This document shows, in pieces, positions 26,946-35,938 of a stretch of DNA of 64,000 bases (position 1 is the stretch's first letter; each line of letters opens with the position of its first letter). Source of the stretch: Pseudanabaena biceps (lineage in GTDB: Bacteria > Cyanobacteriota > Cyanobacteriia > Pseudanabaenales > Pseudanabaenaceae). The translations under genes and the position numbers were made by a program. Location: assembly GCA_013361095.1 (NCBI GenBank), contig JAATWA010000001.1, positions 3,689,001-3,753,000 on the forward strand. Reading direction: 5' to 3'. The notes under the pieces are model-generated. The model saw only the letters and a list, made by a program, of their open reading frames with translations, ran no database searches and had not been told where the DNA came from.

Positions 26946-27038
26946 AAGTAGTTGGACTTAATTAAAAGCAAGTGTCAAAATCTGTAACTCAAGTATTACA
27001 TACGTTACAGGTTTTTTGGATTTTATATTTAAGTTTGA
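26946..27038. repeat. Family-A repeat copy
   Basis: Left end AAGTAGTTGGACTTAATTAAAA resembles 7829-7849 (AAGTAGCTGGACAAAATT). Right part TTTTATATTTAAGTTTGAC matches TTATATTTAGTTGTG of that copy. The inner TGTAAC...GTTACA can pair. Confidence 0.6.
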
Positions 27039-27073
27039 CTATAGTATTCCTAAATCATTTAGGAATACTATAG
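27039..27073. repeat. Perfect A/T-rich palindrome
   Basis: Arms 27039-27055 and 27057-27073 (CTATAGTATTCCTAAAT outward), exact over 17 bp with essentially no spacer. It is about 95 bp upstream of the receiver/GGDEF gene; it could be an operator or a repeat. Confidence 0.85.
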
Positions 27074-27165
27074 CTATTTGATTTTTTTAGGAAGTAAGTA
27101 TTAATACTAATTTAGAGAAGATTATTGTATTAGTATTATAAATATATAACTGAGGCTGAAATAAA

Positions 27166-28572
27166 ATGTATAAATCGCTTAATGAAACTTTCATAAAGAC
27201 TAATAGTGTATCTGAGATAAAAGCACACATATTAGTAGTAGATGACCTGCCAGAAAATTTACAAATACTGCATGGTTTACTATCCTTTAATGGTTACCGA
27301 TCGCAAGGAGTTACTAGCGGAGCAAAGGCGATCGCGATGGCAAAATCCCAACGTCCAGATATAATTTTTTTAGATGTAAAGATGCCAGAAATGGATGGAT
27401 ATCAAGTCTGTCAGGCTTTTAAATCCGATCCTGATTTTTGCGATATTCCAATTATTTTTATCAGTGCTTTGGATGACACCTTTGATAAGCTCAAAGCATT
27501 TGAAGTGGGAGGCGTGGACTATATTACTAAACCTTTTCAGGTTAAAGAAGTTGTGGCGCGGCTGGAAGCACAATTAATGATTCAAAAACAAAAGCAACTT
27601 CTCAAAGATGAAATTTCTAGACAGAAAGAATTAGAGGAGGTGCTGTATCAGTCCCGAGCATTGATATCTAGTGTTTTGCATGGTGCTTTAGACGGAATTG
27701 CCGCAATGCAATCAGTTCGCGATCCGCTTACTAGCGAGATTAGAGATTTTAGGTGTTTGGTAGTTAACCCAGTTATTTCTAAGATGTTAGGGAGAAATCG
27801 TGAAGATATTATTGGCAAATTGTTTTTTAGAAAGTTTGTATGTCAACAGAAAATGTCTGGTTTGTTTGATCGTTTTGTGAGCGTAGTTGATTCTGGATTA
27901 CCCCTAGACGATGACTTTTATTATCCTTCAGGTGATTCTTGTTGGTATCACTATGTAGCCGTGAAGCTAGGAGATGGATTTGCGATTTCGATCCGAGATA
28001 TTACTGTCAGAAAGCAAATGGAACTAGCGTTGCAAGAAGCAAACCAAAAGCTAGAATTTTTGGCAAATTCTGATGGACTAACCCGTATTGCTAACCGTCG
28101 GAGCTTTGATCATTGCCTAAGTTTAGAATGGTAACGCCATCAGCGCGATCAAAATCCGATCGCGCTGATTATGATCGATATTGATTATTTCAAGTACTAC
28201 AACGATCACTATGGACATCATCTCGGTGATGATTGTTTGATTTTGGTAGCTCAAGCGATCGCAAAGGTTCCTCAGCGTCCCACGGATTTAGTAGCGCGTT
28301 ATGGTGGTGAGGAGTTTGCCGTTATATTGAGCAATACCGAAGTGGCAGGAGCGATCAAGGTGGCGGAGGCAATTCAAGAGGCTATTTTCGATTTGGCTAT
28401 TCCTCATCCAGATTCTCAGGTAAGCGATCGCATTACCTTGAGCATGGGTATCGCCTGTATGATTCCATCCTTGGATAACGATTTGGGAACTCTGACTATG
28501 TATGCGGATCAGTTTTTATATGCCGCTAAAAGGCAAGGACGCAATCAAGTTTTTTTTCAAGAAATCATTTAA
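27166..28572 (+). pseudogene. Receiver-PAS-GGDEF diguanylate cyclase, interrupted by one TAA codon
   Basis: One continuous frame encodes a receiver (about 20-140; LVVDD, IFLDVKMPEMDGY), a coiled coil, a PAS domain (about 165-285; tail ISIRDITVRK) and a GGDEF domain (from about 300; DGLTRIANRRSF ... RYGGEEFAVIL). Codon 323, at 28132-28134, is TAA. The frame then continues without shift through RHQRDQNPIALIMIDIDYF, exactly where GGDEF domains read WQRH. CAA to TAA explains it. Translation would give a 322-residue receiver-PAS protein; a 133-residue fragment could restart at ATG 28171, but no Shine-Dalgarno is seen. The GGEEF active site lies after the stop. Shine-Dalgarno GAGG precedes ATG 27166. 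Confidence 0.85.
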
Positions 28573-28619
28573 GGAACTTCTAGGCTTGGCAATTTTATTT
28601 AGTGTTGAGGAATAATTCT

Positions 28620-30413
28620 TTGTTATCGCATCGGTTCATTTCTATTCAAAACCGAAAAGATGATTGGCGGCGCTTTGCGCCGCCAATCATCTTTTCAAGA
28701 TCTCGAAAGAAAAAAATAAATTTTGTGATGTTCACGATCGCAGTTATTTCGTATACGTCAGCACTCTCCGCTCAAACTATTCCACTACCTCCGACAGTTC
28801 CCACTGATTTATCTCCTAGAAATATTATCCCAACTCAACCGTTTAAGCTTCCATCCCCCGATCGCCTACTTGCTCCTGCAAATTCCCAACCATCTACCGA
28901 GCCTCAAGTTCCTAATGACAGCAATATAGAACTGATAGTAGTAAAGAAATTTGAAGTCATTGGTAATAGTGTTTTTAGTGATCAAGTAATAGAAGCGATT
29001 ACTAAACCTTATACTGATCGACCAATCTCGATTATTGAGCTACTTCAAGTCCGCACCAAAATCACAGCACTTTATATAGAACGTGGTTATATTAGCTCTG
29101 GTGCATACTTGCCAGAGCAGGATTTGCAAACTGGAACAGTAAAGATCGAGATTGTTGAAGGCGGTTTAGATGAAATCAAGGTAACAGGATTAAATAGACT
29201 AAACGCTGGCTATATCCAATCTCGCATCGCGATCGCCACCCAAAAACCCCTCAACCGAACTCGCCTCCTAGAAGCACTGCAATTACTACAACTTAATCCC
29301 TTGATTGAGAGCATATCCGCTAACTTATCCCCAAGCCTACAAGTGGGTACAAACAATTTAGAAGTCAAGGTTACTGAAGCTAAAACCTTGAGCTTGCCGA
29401 TTACCTTTGATAACAGTCGTACTCCCAGCGTCGGTTCTGAGCGTCGCCAGATTCAGTTTATCGAAGCAAATTTAACTGGTATAGGCGATCGCCTCAGCTT
29501 TTCCTATAGCAACACTAATGGGAGTAACTCTGTTGATGCTAGTTACACAATTCCATTTAATCCTTACAACGGCACAATTAGCCTAAATTTTGGCACTTCC
29601 TCTAGCAAAGTGATTGAAACTCCATTTAACGCCCTTGATATTATTTCTAATTCCCGTAGTTACGAATTATCAATTCGTCAACCAATTTTACAAAATACTG
29701 TCCAAGATTTAGCCTTAGGTTTAGCTTTAAGCCATCGTCAAAGTAATGCTTCACTTTTTGGCGGCGCGATTCCTTTCCCTTCCCTCGGTGCAGATGCGGA
29801 TGGTCAGACCAAAGTAACAGCTTTACGATTCTTTCAGGAATATGTGCAGCGCAGTAGTGAAGATGTGATCGCTGCTCGGTCACAATTTAGTATAGGACTG
29901 GGAGCTTTTGGAGCGACCATTAATGCCACATCGCCAGATAGTCAATTTCTGTCATGGCGCGGACAAGCGCAGTATGTGCGCCTGTTAGCTCCCGAAACGT
30001 TACTATTCTTACGCGCTGATCTGCAACTAAGCGATCGCCCTGTTTTACCTCAAGAACAAATCAGCTTGGGTGGACAAGATAATCTGCGCGGTTATCGACA
30101 GGATACGCTGCTCAGCGATAACGGTTTACTCTTGTCGGCGGAAATGCGGATTCCTATATTACGAATCCCTGAAGTTAGTGGGCTTTTGCAGATTGTGCCA
30201 TTCTTTGATTTTGGGACAGCATGGAATCACCAAACCAACAATAACCCCGATCCGAGTACACTGGCATCAGTGGGGCTAGGATTGCGCTTACAAATGAGCG
30301 ATCGCTTGACGATGCGGCTAGATCTGGGAATTCCGCTTAGCCGAAATAATATAGAAAAGAAGACTTGGCAAGAAAATGGAATTTATTTTTCGATAGTTGC
30401 CAATCCATTCTAA
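28620..30413 (+). CDS. FhaC/ShlB-family two-partner secretion transporter
   Basis: About 597 residues if started at TTG 28620, which has GAGG nine bases upstream. The only nearby ATG is 28728, but that start would leave a signal peptide without positive charges. Starting upstream gives SRKKKINFVMFTIAVISYT, a proper signal. A Pro-rich linker is followed by POTRA domains (about 95-250; VVKKFEVIGNSVF, YIERGYISSGAYLPEQ) and a 16-strand outer-membrane barrel with the conserved LRGY motif near the C-terminus. It should export the FhaB-like proteins at 23052 and perhaps 63780. The palindrome at 28655-28695 lies inside this N-terminal stretch. Confidence 0.88.
   Translation: MLSHRFISIQNRKDDWRRFAPPIIFSRSRKKKINFVMFTIAVISYTSALSAQTIPLPPTVPTDLSPRNIIPTQPFKLPSPDRLLAPANSQPSTEPQVPNDSNIELIVVKKFEVIGNSVFSDQVIEAITKPYTDRPISIIELLQVRTKITALYIERGYISSGAYLPEQDLQTGTVKIEIVEGGLDEIKVTGLNRLNAGYIQSRIAIATQKPLNRTRLLEALQLLQLNPLIESISANLSPSLQVGTNNLEVKVTEAKTLSLPITFDNSRTPSVGSERRQIQFIEANLTGIGDRLSFSYSNTNGSNSVDASYTIPFNPYNGTISLNFGTSSSKVIETPFNALDIISNSRSYELSIRQPILQNTVQDLALGLALSHRQSNASLFGGAIPFPSLGADADGQTKVTALRFFQEYVQRSSEDVIAARSQFSIGLGAFGATINATSPDSQFLSWRGQAQYVRLLAPETLLFLRADLQLSDRPVLPQEQISLGGQDNLRGYRQDTLLSDNGLLLSAEMRIPILRIPEVSGLLQIVPFFDFGTAWNHQTNNNPDPSTLASVGLGLRLQMSDRLTMRLDLGIPLSRNNIEKKTWQENGIYFSIVANPF
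28655..28695. repeat. Perfect palindrome inside the N-terminal region of the FhaC-like gene
   Basis: Arms 28655-28673 and 28677-28695 (19 bp) around TTT with core TTGGCGGCGC. In the FhaC-like frame it encodes KDDWRRFAPPIIFS. It would either be translated or form a leader hairpin right before the start codon. Confidence 0.9.
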
Positions 30414-30529
30414 TTACATACAAAACCCCAAAACCTGCGGCGCACAATGTGTGTACACCAAAGGTCTTGACGCTCGCACCATACAAAAAGACGAATAAAA
30501 ACACTAAAATCTAGCATTAAAAATCACCT

Positions 30530-32995
30530 ATGTTGCTCAGCTTAACCAAGTTAAAAAAACAAATCTGGAAATGGCGGGGATTTTGGCTCGTTGTTCCTGC
30601 AACAACAACTATATTATTGGGGCTGCGCTTAGCAGGACTCTTGCAGCCTCTAGAACTTTCCATATATGACTTGTTTTTTCAATGGCGACCACTAGAGCCA
30701 GTCGATGAACGCATCGTAATTGTAGGAATTACCGAAGCTGACATTAAAAAGTTTGGCTTTCCCATTCAAGATGACACCCTTGCTAACCTTCTCAATATAA
30801 TTAAGCAACAGCAACCAAGAGCGATCGGGCTAGATATCTACCGCGATCTACCAGTACCTTACGAATATGGCTCCAAATATCAAGAGTTAGTCACAGTTTT
30901 TAAATCTACTCCCAATCTAATTGGAATCCGTAAGGTGATTGCCAATCGTGGTGGCAGTGGAGTGGCAGCCTCTCCTATTTTAGAAGACCTAAATCAAGTG
31001 GCTGCCAATGATTTAGATTTAGACGGCGATGGTAAAGTTCGCCGCATACTTCTATCGCTTAAAGTTGGTCAAGATCAAACAATTGGCAGCCTGAGCGCAG
31101 TATTAGCCATCCAATATCTTAAAAAAGAAAATATTAATCTGGAAGTTCTTAATCCAGAAATACCAGAATATAAATTGGGGAAAGCCATATACAATCCTAT
31201 TAATGAGAATTACGGTGGTTATGTGCGCCAAGAAGTAGGAGGATATCAAATCCTATCGAACTTTCGCAATTTTAAGAATGGATTCCGCACTGTTTCACTA
31301 ACCAATATATTTGATGGAAGTATTAGTAAAGATATATTTCGCGATCGCCTTGTTTTAATTGGAGTTACCGCAGAAAGCGGCTCTGACTACTTTATTACTC
31401 CATACAACAGCAACATTTCAGGGAATCCCACTTCAGTTACCAGTGGCGTAGCGCTCCATGCCAATATCGCCAGCCAACTAATCGCCAATGCTGTCGATGA
31501 CCGACCGATCCTCAGGGCTTGGTCAAGCCCAGTAGAATATCTGTGGATTTCCTTTTGGGCGATCGCAGGTGGATGGTTATGCTGGAATCGTCGTCAGTCA
31601 AGAGCAATCATTCAATCTCAATTCTCCACAAAATCTATCGCTAAGTTCACGTTACGCGTACCTTCAACAACCATCGCGATCGCTGTTTTAGGAATAGGTT
31701 TATTCGCCTCTAGCTATATTGTATTTTTGTGGGGGTGGTGGATTCCTGTCGCTCCTTCTTTAATCGCCTTATTTAGTTCTGCATTTGCCGTTACAGGCTA
31801 CACAGTTTTTAGTGCTAATGAAGCTCGTAAACGCGCTATCCTTTCCGTTATTCCTGACCTGATGTTTAATATAAGCGGCGATGGCATCTATCTTGGTCTG
31901 GTCAACTACGATAATGCTGATGAGTTAACTTACGCTGGCTTTGCAAATATTGGTAAACATATTTCGCAGTTTTTACCATTAGACATTAGCGATCGTCATC
32001 TTTTATATATTCACCAAGCCCTAACTACAGGAGAAATCCAAATTTATGAGCAGCAAATATATATGGATGGACACTACCGAGATGAAGAGATTCGCATAGT
32101 CGTTAGTGGAACTAACGAAGTGCTATTTATGGTTCGCGATATTAGCGATCGCAAACAAGCGGAAGCTTTAATCTATAAAAGAAATCAAGAACTTGCGATT
32201 ACCCTTGAGCAATTAAAGACCACACAAAAGCAACTTGTTGATTCTGAGAAATATGCCGCCCTTGGGAGTATGGTCGCTGGCATCGCCCATGAAGTGAATA
32301 CACCTGTGGGCAATAGTTTGATGGCAGCTTCCGTTTTAGATAATGCTACAGATCGATTTAAGGAATCCTTTGAGCGTGGTGAATTAAAAAAGTCTAGCTT
32401 GCAAACATATCTAGAGAAAACCAAAAGTAGTGGTGAAATTCTTTTAGCAAATCTAAAAAGGGCGGCAGAACTAATTCAAAACTTTAAACAAGTTGCCGTT
32501 GATCAATCAAGTTTAGAACTACGAAGCTTTCAAGTAAAAGACTATATTGAAAAAATCTTAATTAGCTTAGATCCGCAAATCAAACACACTCCCCATCAAA
32601 TTACAGTTATCGGTGATCCTGCGATCGCAATGCAAAGTTATGCAGGGGCGTTTTCGCAAATTGTTACTAATTTAGTCATCAATTCCCTAACCCATGCTTA
32701 TCAAGGTTTAGATAAGAAAGGCAAAATCCAATTAGAAATTAAGCAACAGGGCGATCAAAGCGATCGCCAAGTGATCATCATCTATTCTGACGATGGTAAA
32801 GGTATTGCACCTGAACATCTAACTAAGATTTTTGAGCCTTTTTTCACGACCGCTAGAGATAGAGGTGGTAGTGGTTTGGGTTTACATATCATCTACAATC
32901 TGGTAACTCAAAATCTAAAGGGAAAGATTACCTGTGAGAGCGAAGTTGGAGTAGGGACAAAGTTCATAATCACCTTGCCCGCTAATCACCTATAG
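30530..32995 (+). CDS. CHASE2 sensor histidine kinase
   Basis: 821 residues. One membrane segment near the N-terminus (about 20-38) is followed by an extracytoplasmic CHASE2 domain (about 40-330; LELSIYDLFFQWRP, RIVIVGITEAD, GLDIYRDLPV). Three membrane segments (about 335-430) and a PAS-like region lead to HisKA with HEVNTPVGN (about 590) and HATPase_c (NxxxNSLTHA, DDGKGIA, GSGLGLH). The HEVNTP variant of the H-box is common in this cyanobacterial group. It senses an unknown periplasmic signal. Its position 116 bp after the FhaC-like gene suggests a link to the secretion locus. Confidence 0.92.
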   Translation: MLLSLTKLKKQIWKWRGFWLVVPATTTILLGLRLAGLLQPLELSIYDLFFQWRPLEPVDERIVIVGITEADIKKFGFPIQDDTLANLLNIIKQQQPRAIGLDIYRDLPVPYEYGSKYQELVTVFKSTPNLIGIRKVIANRGGSGVAASPILEDLNQVAANDLDLDGDGKVRRILLSLKVGQDQTIGSLSAVLAIQYLKKENINLEVLNPEIPEYKLGKAIYNPINENYGGYVRQEVGGYQILSNFRNFKNGFRTVSLTNIFDGSISKDIFRDRLVLIGVTAESGSDYFITPYNSNISGNPTSVTSGVALHANIASQLIANAVDDRPILRAWSSPVEYLWISFWAIAGGWLCWNRRQSRAIIQSQFSTKSIAKFTLRVPSTTIAIAVLGIGLFASSYIVFLWGWWIPVAPSLIALFSSAFAVTGYTVFSANEARKRAILSVIPDLMFNISGDGIYLGLVNYDNADELTYAGFANIGKHISQFLPLDISDRHLLYIHQALTTGEIQIYEQQIYMDGHYRDEEIRIVVSGTNEVLFMVRDISDRKQAEALIYKRNQELAITLEQLKTTQKQLVDSEKYAALGSMVAGIAHEVNTPVGNSLMAASVLDNATDRFKESFERGELKKSSLQTYLEKTKSSGEILLANLKRAAELIQNFKQVAVDQSSLELRSFQVKDYIEKILISLDPQIKHTPHQITVIGDPAIAMQSYAGAFSQIVTNLVINSLTHAYQGLDKKGKIQLEIKQQGDQSDRQVIIIYSDDGKGIAPEHLTKIFEPFFTTARDRGGSGLGLHIIYNLVTQNLKGKITCESEVGVGTKFIITLPANHL

Positions 32996-33004
32996 AACTC
33001 CTAA

Positions 33005-33056
33005 AGCAATTTTCGCTCAAACCCGAACCAAGAATTGTTTGATCGGAAATTGCTGT
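33005..33056. repeat. Family-C repeat lacking the hairpin
   Basis: AGCAATTTTCGCTCAAACCCGAACCAAGAA (shown in parts: CGCTCAAACC, GAACCAAGAA) runs directly into TTGTTTGATCGGAAATTGCTGT. The central palindrome and the TTCTTGTGG half present in other copies are gone, as if excised. Confidence 0.75.
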
Positions 33057-33157
33057 AAATGAGTCGAAGCCCTACTTTTCATAAATGGGACATATTTACC
33101 TTTGCGATAAAATAAAGCAGAAATAAATCGCGAATATTACAACGAACGGACAAACCT

Positions 33158-34135
33158 ATGCCACGTTATACAGGAATTTCTAGCGAAGCCTTTCGACATC
33201 CCCTCGATCGCCAAGCCGAACAAGCACTCCGCAGCGTCCCAGGATTTGACCTCGTGGCGGGTAAATTTGTGGAGTTTATGTATGAGCGTCCGCAGACCAT
33301 CTATCACATCGGCAATAGCATTCAGGTAAGTCATCGGCAATATGCCACAATCCATCGTATTTTTCGGGAATGCGTGGCTGACCTAGATGTGCAGCCCGAA
33401 CCAATCCTGTTTGTCTCTCAAAATCCGATCGCCAATAGTTATGCCCTCGGCAAAGAGCATCCCTACATCGTGATCAATTCAGGATTGCTCGACTTACTAA
33501 CTGAGGATGAATTGCGATCGGTACTTGCCCATGAACTAGGTCATATCAAGTGTGGTCACACTACCCTAATTCAGATGGCAATGTGGTTAATGGGAGTTGT
33601 TTCAACGATCAGTGAGATGACTTTTGGTTTGGGCGGTGTGATCAGTAGTGGTTTGATTTACGCCTTCTTTGAATGGAGACGCAAAGCCGAATTATCCAGC
33701 GATCGCGCGGCATTTTTAGTTACTGATGATCTCAACACAGTGCTATCAACCATGATGAAAATATCAGGCGGAAGTTCTGTTTATGCCCATGAGTTGAGTC
33801 TGCCAGAATTCATTCGTCAGTCCAACGACTATCAAGAGTTAGATAAAGACAATCTCAATCAAATCTATAAATTCATGCTCTACAACGGTTTTGGTGCTAG
33901 CTCCATGCTGAGTCATCCCTTCCCAGTCGAGCGTGTCCACTACATTCGGGAATGGGCTGAGTCCGACGAATATCGCAATGTCAAGTCAGGTAATTACAAA
34001 CGCGGCGATACTACTGGCGCAGTCGATATTTCTCAAAGTCAGACAGAGTCTAAAAAGTCAGAAACCGAAGCAGAGAAACTTAAACGCCAAATTGACGAAC
34101 TCCAAAATGAAATTAATCGCATCAAGAGTAAGTAA
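33158..34135 (+). CDS. M48-family zinc metallopeptidase
   Basis: 325 residues. The zinc-binding motif HELGH lies in VLAHELGHIKCGH (about residue 125), followed by hydrophobic segments (about 145-175) and the third ligand region ERRRKAELSSDRAA-like (WRRKAELSSDRAAF). This matches the HtpX/M48 peptidases of cyanobacteria without an N-terminal membrane anchor. The C-terminal 45 residues are charged coiled coil (EAEKLKRQIDELQNEI). Probably a membrane-associated quality-control protease. Monocistronic, with two palindromes after the stop. Confidence 0.88.
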   Translation: MPRYTGISSEAFRHPLDRQAEQALRSVPGFDLVAGKFVEFMYERPQTIYHIGNSIQVSHRQYATIHRIFRECVADLDVQPEPILFVSQNPIANSYALGKEHPYIVINSGLLDLLTEDELRSVLAHELGHIKCGHTTLIQMAMWLMGVVSTISEMTFGLGGVISSGLIYAFFEWRRKAELSSDRAAFLVTDDLNTVLSTMMKISGGSSVYAHELSLPEFIRQSNDYQELDKDNLNQIYKFMLYNGFGASSMLSHPFPVERVHYIREWAESDEYRNVKSGNYKRGDTTGAVDISQSQTESKKSETEAEKLKRQIDELQNEINRIKSK

Positions 34136-34151
34136 GCAAAGTTTTGTAAAT

Positions 34152-34190
34152 AAAAGGTGTGTTGCACGCTGCGCGTGCAACACACCTTTT
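34152..34190. repeat. Perfect palindrome/terminator
   Basis: Arms 34152-34169 and 34173-34190 (18 bp) around TGC; the right arm ends in TTTT followed by TT, 17 bp after the M48 stop. Good intrinsic terminator. Confidence 0.88.
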
Positions 34191-34209
34191 TTACTCTATA
34201 TCTATAGCC

Positions 34210-34260
34210 AAGCCTAAGAGAGGGTGGCGGCGCTTTGCGCCGCCACCCTCTCTTAGGCTT
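34210..34260. repeat. Perfect palindrome with GGCGGCGC core
   Basis: Arms 34210-34233 and 34237-34260 (24 bp) around TTT. It lies 6 bp from the stop of the leftward gene at 34267, so it probably terminates that one. Confidence 0.9.
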
Positions 34261-34266
34261 TCTTAA

Positions 34267-34728
34267 TTACTGGCTTGTTTCACTAATTGTCATTTGATAA
34301 TCAGCGCGATCGCCATCTATTGTCCCAATCCAAATTTCATATTTTCCTGACACCCATTCACCTGATAACTCAGCAGATTTACCACTTCTGCAATAATTGC
34401 CATCAGGCCCCTTAACTAATAACGAAAGATTGCGATCGCTACTTACCTTTAAGCTTAAAAAACCAAAATTTTTCTGCACTACCAAAGCATGATTAGGGGT
34501 TTGTTTCGTAAAACCTTGGCACTGTCCATTGACTTTGCCAGTCACAATTGATTGTAAAGACTCTGACCCTCCTGCACTACCAGAATAGACTTGAGGATCA
34601 GGCGTAAATTTAGGCGCGATCGGTTTTAGCATCTCTTGAGCCATGTTTGGGGCAACTAGAAACATCGCTGGGACTAGACTAAATCCTAGTAAGTAGATCG
34701 AAGGTTTCAATAGTTTCAATAGTTTCAT
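34267..34728 (-). CDS. Secreted hypothetical protein, paralogue of next gene
   Basis: 153 residues with a signal peptide ending about PNMAQ. The mature part has PDPQVYSGSAGGSESLQSI, CQGFTKQTPNHALVV, SLLVKGPDGNYC and SGKYEIWIGTIDGDRADYQ. The same blocks occur in the upstream gene (PDPATLSGSTGGSVSLASI, CRGFANAVPNHTITL, GTYEVWVGSKG). The two are therefore an old tandem duplication. The pattern suggests a small beta-sandwich like the peptidase C-terminal / lipoprotein-associated type; no enzymatic motif. Overlaps the upstream stop by 4 bp (ATGA). Probably periplasmic. Confidence 0.75.
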   Translation of the reverse strand: MKLLKLLKPSIYLLGFSLVPAMFLVAPNMAQEMLKPIAPKFTPDPQVYSGSAGGSESLQSIVTGKVNGQCQGFTKQTPNHALVVQKNFGFLSLKVSSDRNLSLLVKGPDGNYCRSGKSAELSGEWVSGKYEIWIGTIDGDRADYQMTISETSQ

Positions 34729-35216
34729 TTTTGACGTATTTCACTCAGAGATAAAGTGTAGCGAAAAGATTGGTTAGCACCTTTAGAGCCAACCCAAACT
34801 TCATAAGTACCTTTTGGTAATCGGCTAGAAGCTTGTGGGCTAAGTCTATTAGCTCCATCATCAGCGCAAATGACAATACCGTTTGATCCTTTAATTAACA
34901 TAGTTGGATCATCATTAATGTTGCTGGAATATACCAAAAAGTCCATCATTGGAAAAGTTTCGGTCAAAGTGATTGTGTGGTTAGGTACAGCATTGGCAAA
35001 CCCACGACAATTATCACTAATACCCGCAATACTAGCCAAACTAACACTGCCACCAGTACTACCCGATAGCGTAGCGGGATCAGGACGAAAGTTTCGCCCT
35101 AATGAAATTGCATTTTGAGCAAAGCAAGGAGATGCGATCGCGAATAAAGAAACCCCAATTCCTGCCAAGGCTCCCCAGCCTAGCAACTTAAATCGAAAAC
35201 CTTTAAAAATGTCCAT
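34725..35216 (-). CDS. Secreted hypothetical protein, paralogue of previous gene
   Basis: 163 residues from ATG 35216 (MDIFKGFRFK). Longer in-frame starts up to 35267 add residues upstream of the signal peptide and are less likely. The signal peptide ends SPCFAQ. The mature domain is homologous to that of the downstream gene (two Cys conserved, C of CRGF and C of IVICADDG), possibly a disulfide. First gene of a two-gene operon with a 4-bp overlap. Function unknown; export to the periplasm is well supported. Confidence 0.78.
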   Translation of the reverse strand: MDIFKGFRFKLLGWGALAGIGVSLFAIASPCFAQNAISLGRNFRPDPATLSGSTGGSVSLASIAGISDNCRGFANAVPNHTITLTETFPMMDFLVYSSNINDDPTMLIKGSNGIVICADDGANRLSPQASSRLPKGTYEVWVGSKGANQSFRYTLSLSEIRQK

Positions 35217-35357
35217 AACTGACTCCATACAGGATGCATAAATTAGATGCATTAATCTTGGCTTCATCGTCTGTAAGGTATGACCAACTCATCGCTGACT
35301 TTGTTCCTACTAAGTAGCTACTTCTTTTCCAGTGAATAATTGTTGGTACTACTCGCT

Positions 35358-35418
35358 TTCCAGTGAATGATTAGGGTTGCGCGGCTCCGCCGCGCAACCC
35401 TAATCATTCACTGGAAAA
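35358..35418. repeat. Perfect 28-bp-arm palindrome (gap 35217-35555)
   Basis: Arms 35358-35385 and 35391-35418 around CTCCG, exact: the longest perfect arms in the window. A partial copy of the outer arm (TTTTCCAGTGAATAATTG) lies at 35328. The left neighbour AAGTAGCTACTT (35314) resembles family-A ends. No gene in this gap. Confidence 0.9.
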
Positions 35419-35555
35419 GGATAAGACTTTGAATGACGGTATATTTGTAAAGAAATATTACAAATATACCGTCATAACTGCATAGCATCTTGACAGTATT
35501 AGATTCTCCTTGTAACTTGATTCACATACCCGGGTATTCATTGTTTTTAACCACT

Positions 35556-35876
35556 ATGCAAGACAAGCAAAAGGTAACTTTTTATCTCCCCGAACGACTA
35601 CATCAGCAGATCAAGATCCGCTCAGCTATTGACGGTGACTCGATGTCAGACATAGCTCAAAAGGCAATCAGCTTTTACCTGTCTCATTCTGATATCGTTG
35701 AATCTTCTGGTATTGGTCACACACATCAAACTTATGGCTGTCCAAGTTGTTCTCAAACAGTTGTAATTCGCGATGGTGATCTTCTAGCAGTCGGGGGGAA
35801 ACGGACTCAGCTTCTACCAATTACTGCCGTTGGCAAAGCTGACAGCCAAGACGAAGAATTGATTTCGATCAGCTAA
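35556..35876 (+). CDS. Ribbon-helix-helix-like small protein upstream of ycf46
   Basis: 106 residues from ATG 35556 (MQDKQKVTFYLPERL). An upstream in-frame start at 35490 is not a convincing one. Residues 5-45 look like a ribbon-helix-helix (CopG/Arc) DNA-binding domain: KVTFYLPERLHQQIKIRSAIDGDSMS is the strand-helix-helix pattern (shown only in part: VTFYLPERLHQQIKIRS). A C-terminal part has a CPSC pair (YGCPSCSQTVVIRDGDLL), possibly binding zinc. It lies 62 bp upstream of ycf46 and is probably co-transcribed; a regulator of this cluster is one possibility. Confidence 0.7.
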   Translation: MQDKQKVTFYLPERLHQQIKIRSAIDGDSMSDIAQKAISFYLSHSDIVESSGIGHTHQTYGCPSCSQTVVIRDGDLLAVGGKRTQLLPITAVGKADSQDEELISIS

Positions 35877-35938
35877 TTTTTTTAATGATTTTCCAGTAGA
35901 CAAGGTGAGGACAGAGGCGAAAGCTTCAGTATTACAAT

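Noticed and set aside
30414..30529. Another palindrome after the FhaC-like gene
   Set aside because: The stretch AAAACCCCAAAACCTGCGGCGCAC resembles one arm (seen in parts), but no matching second arm exists.
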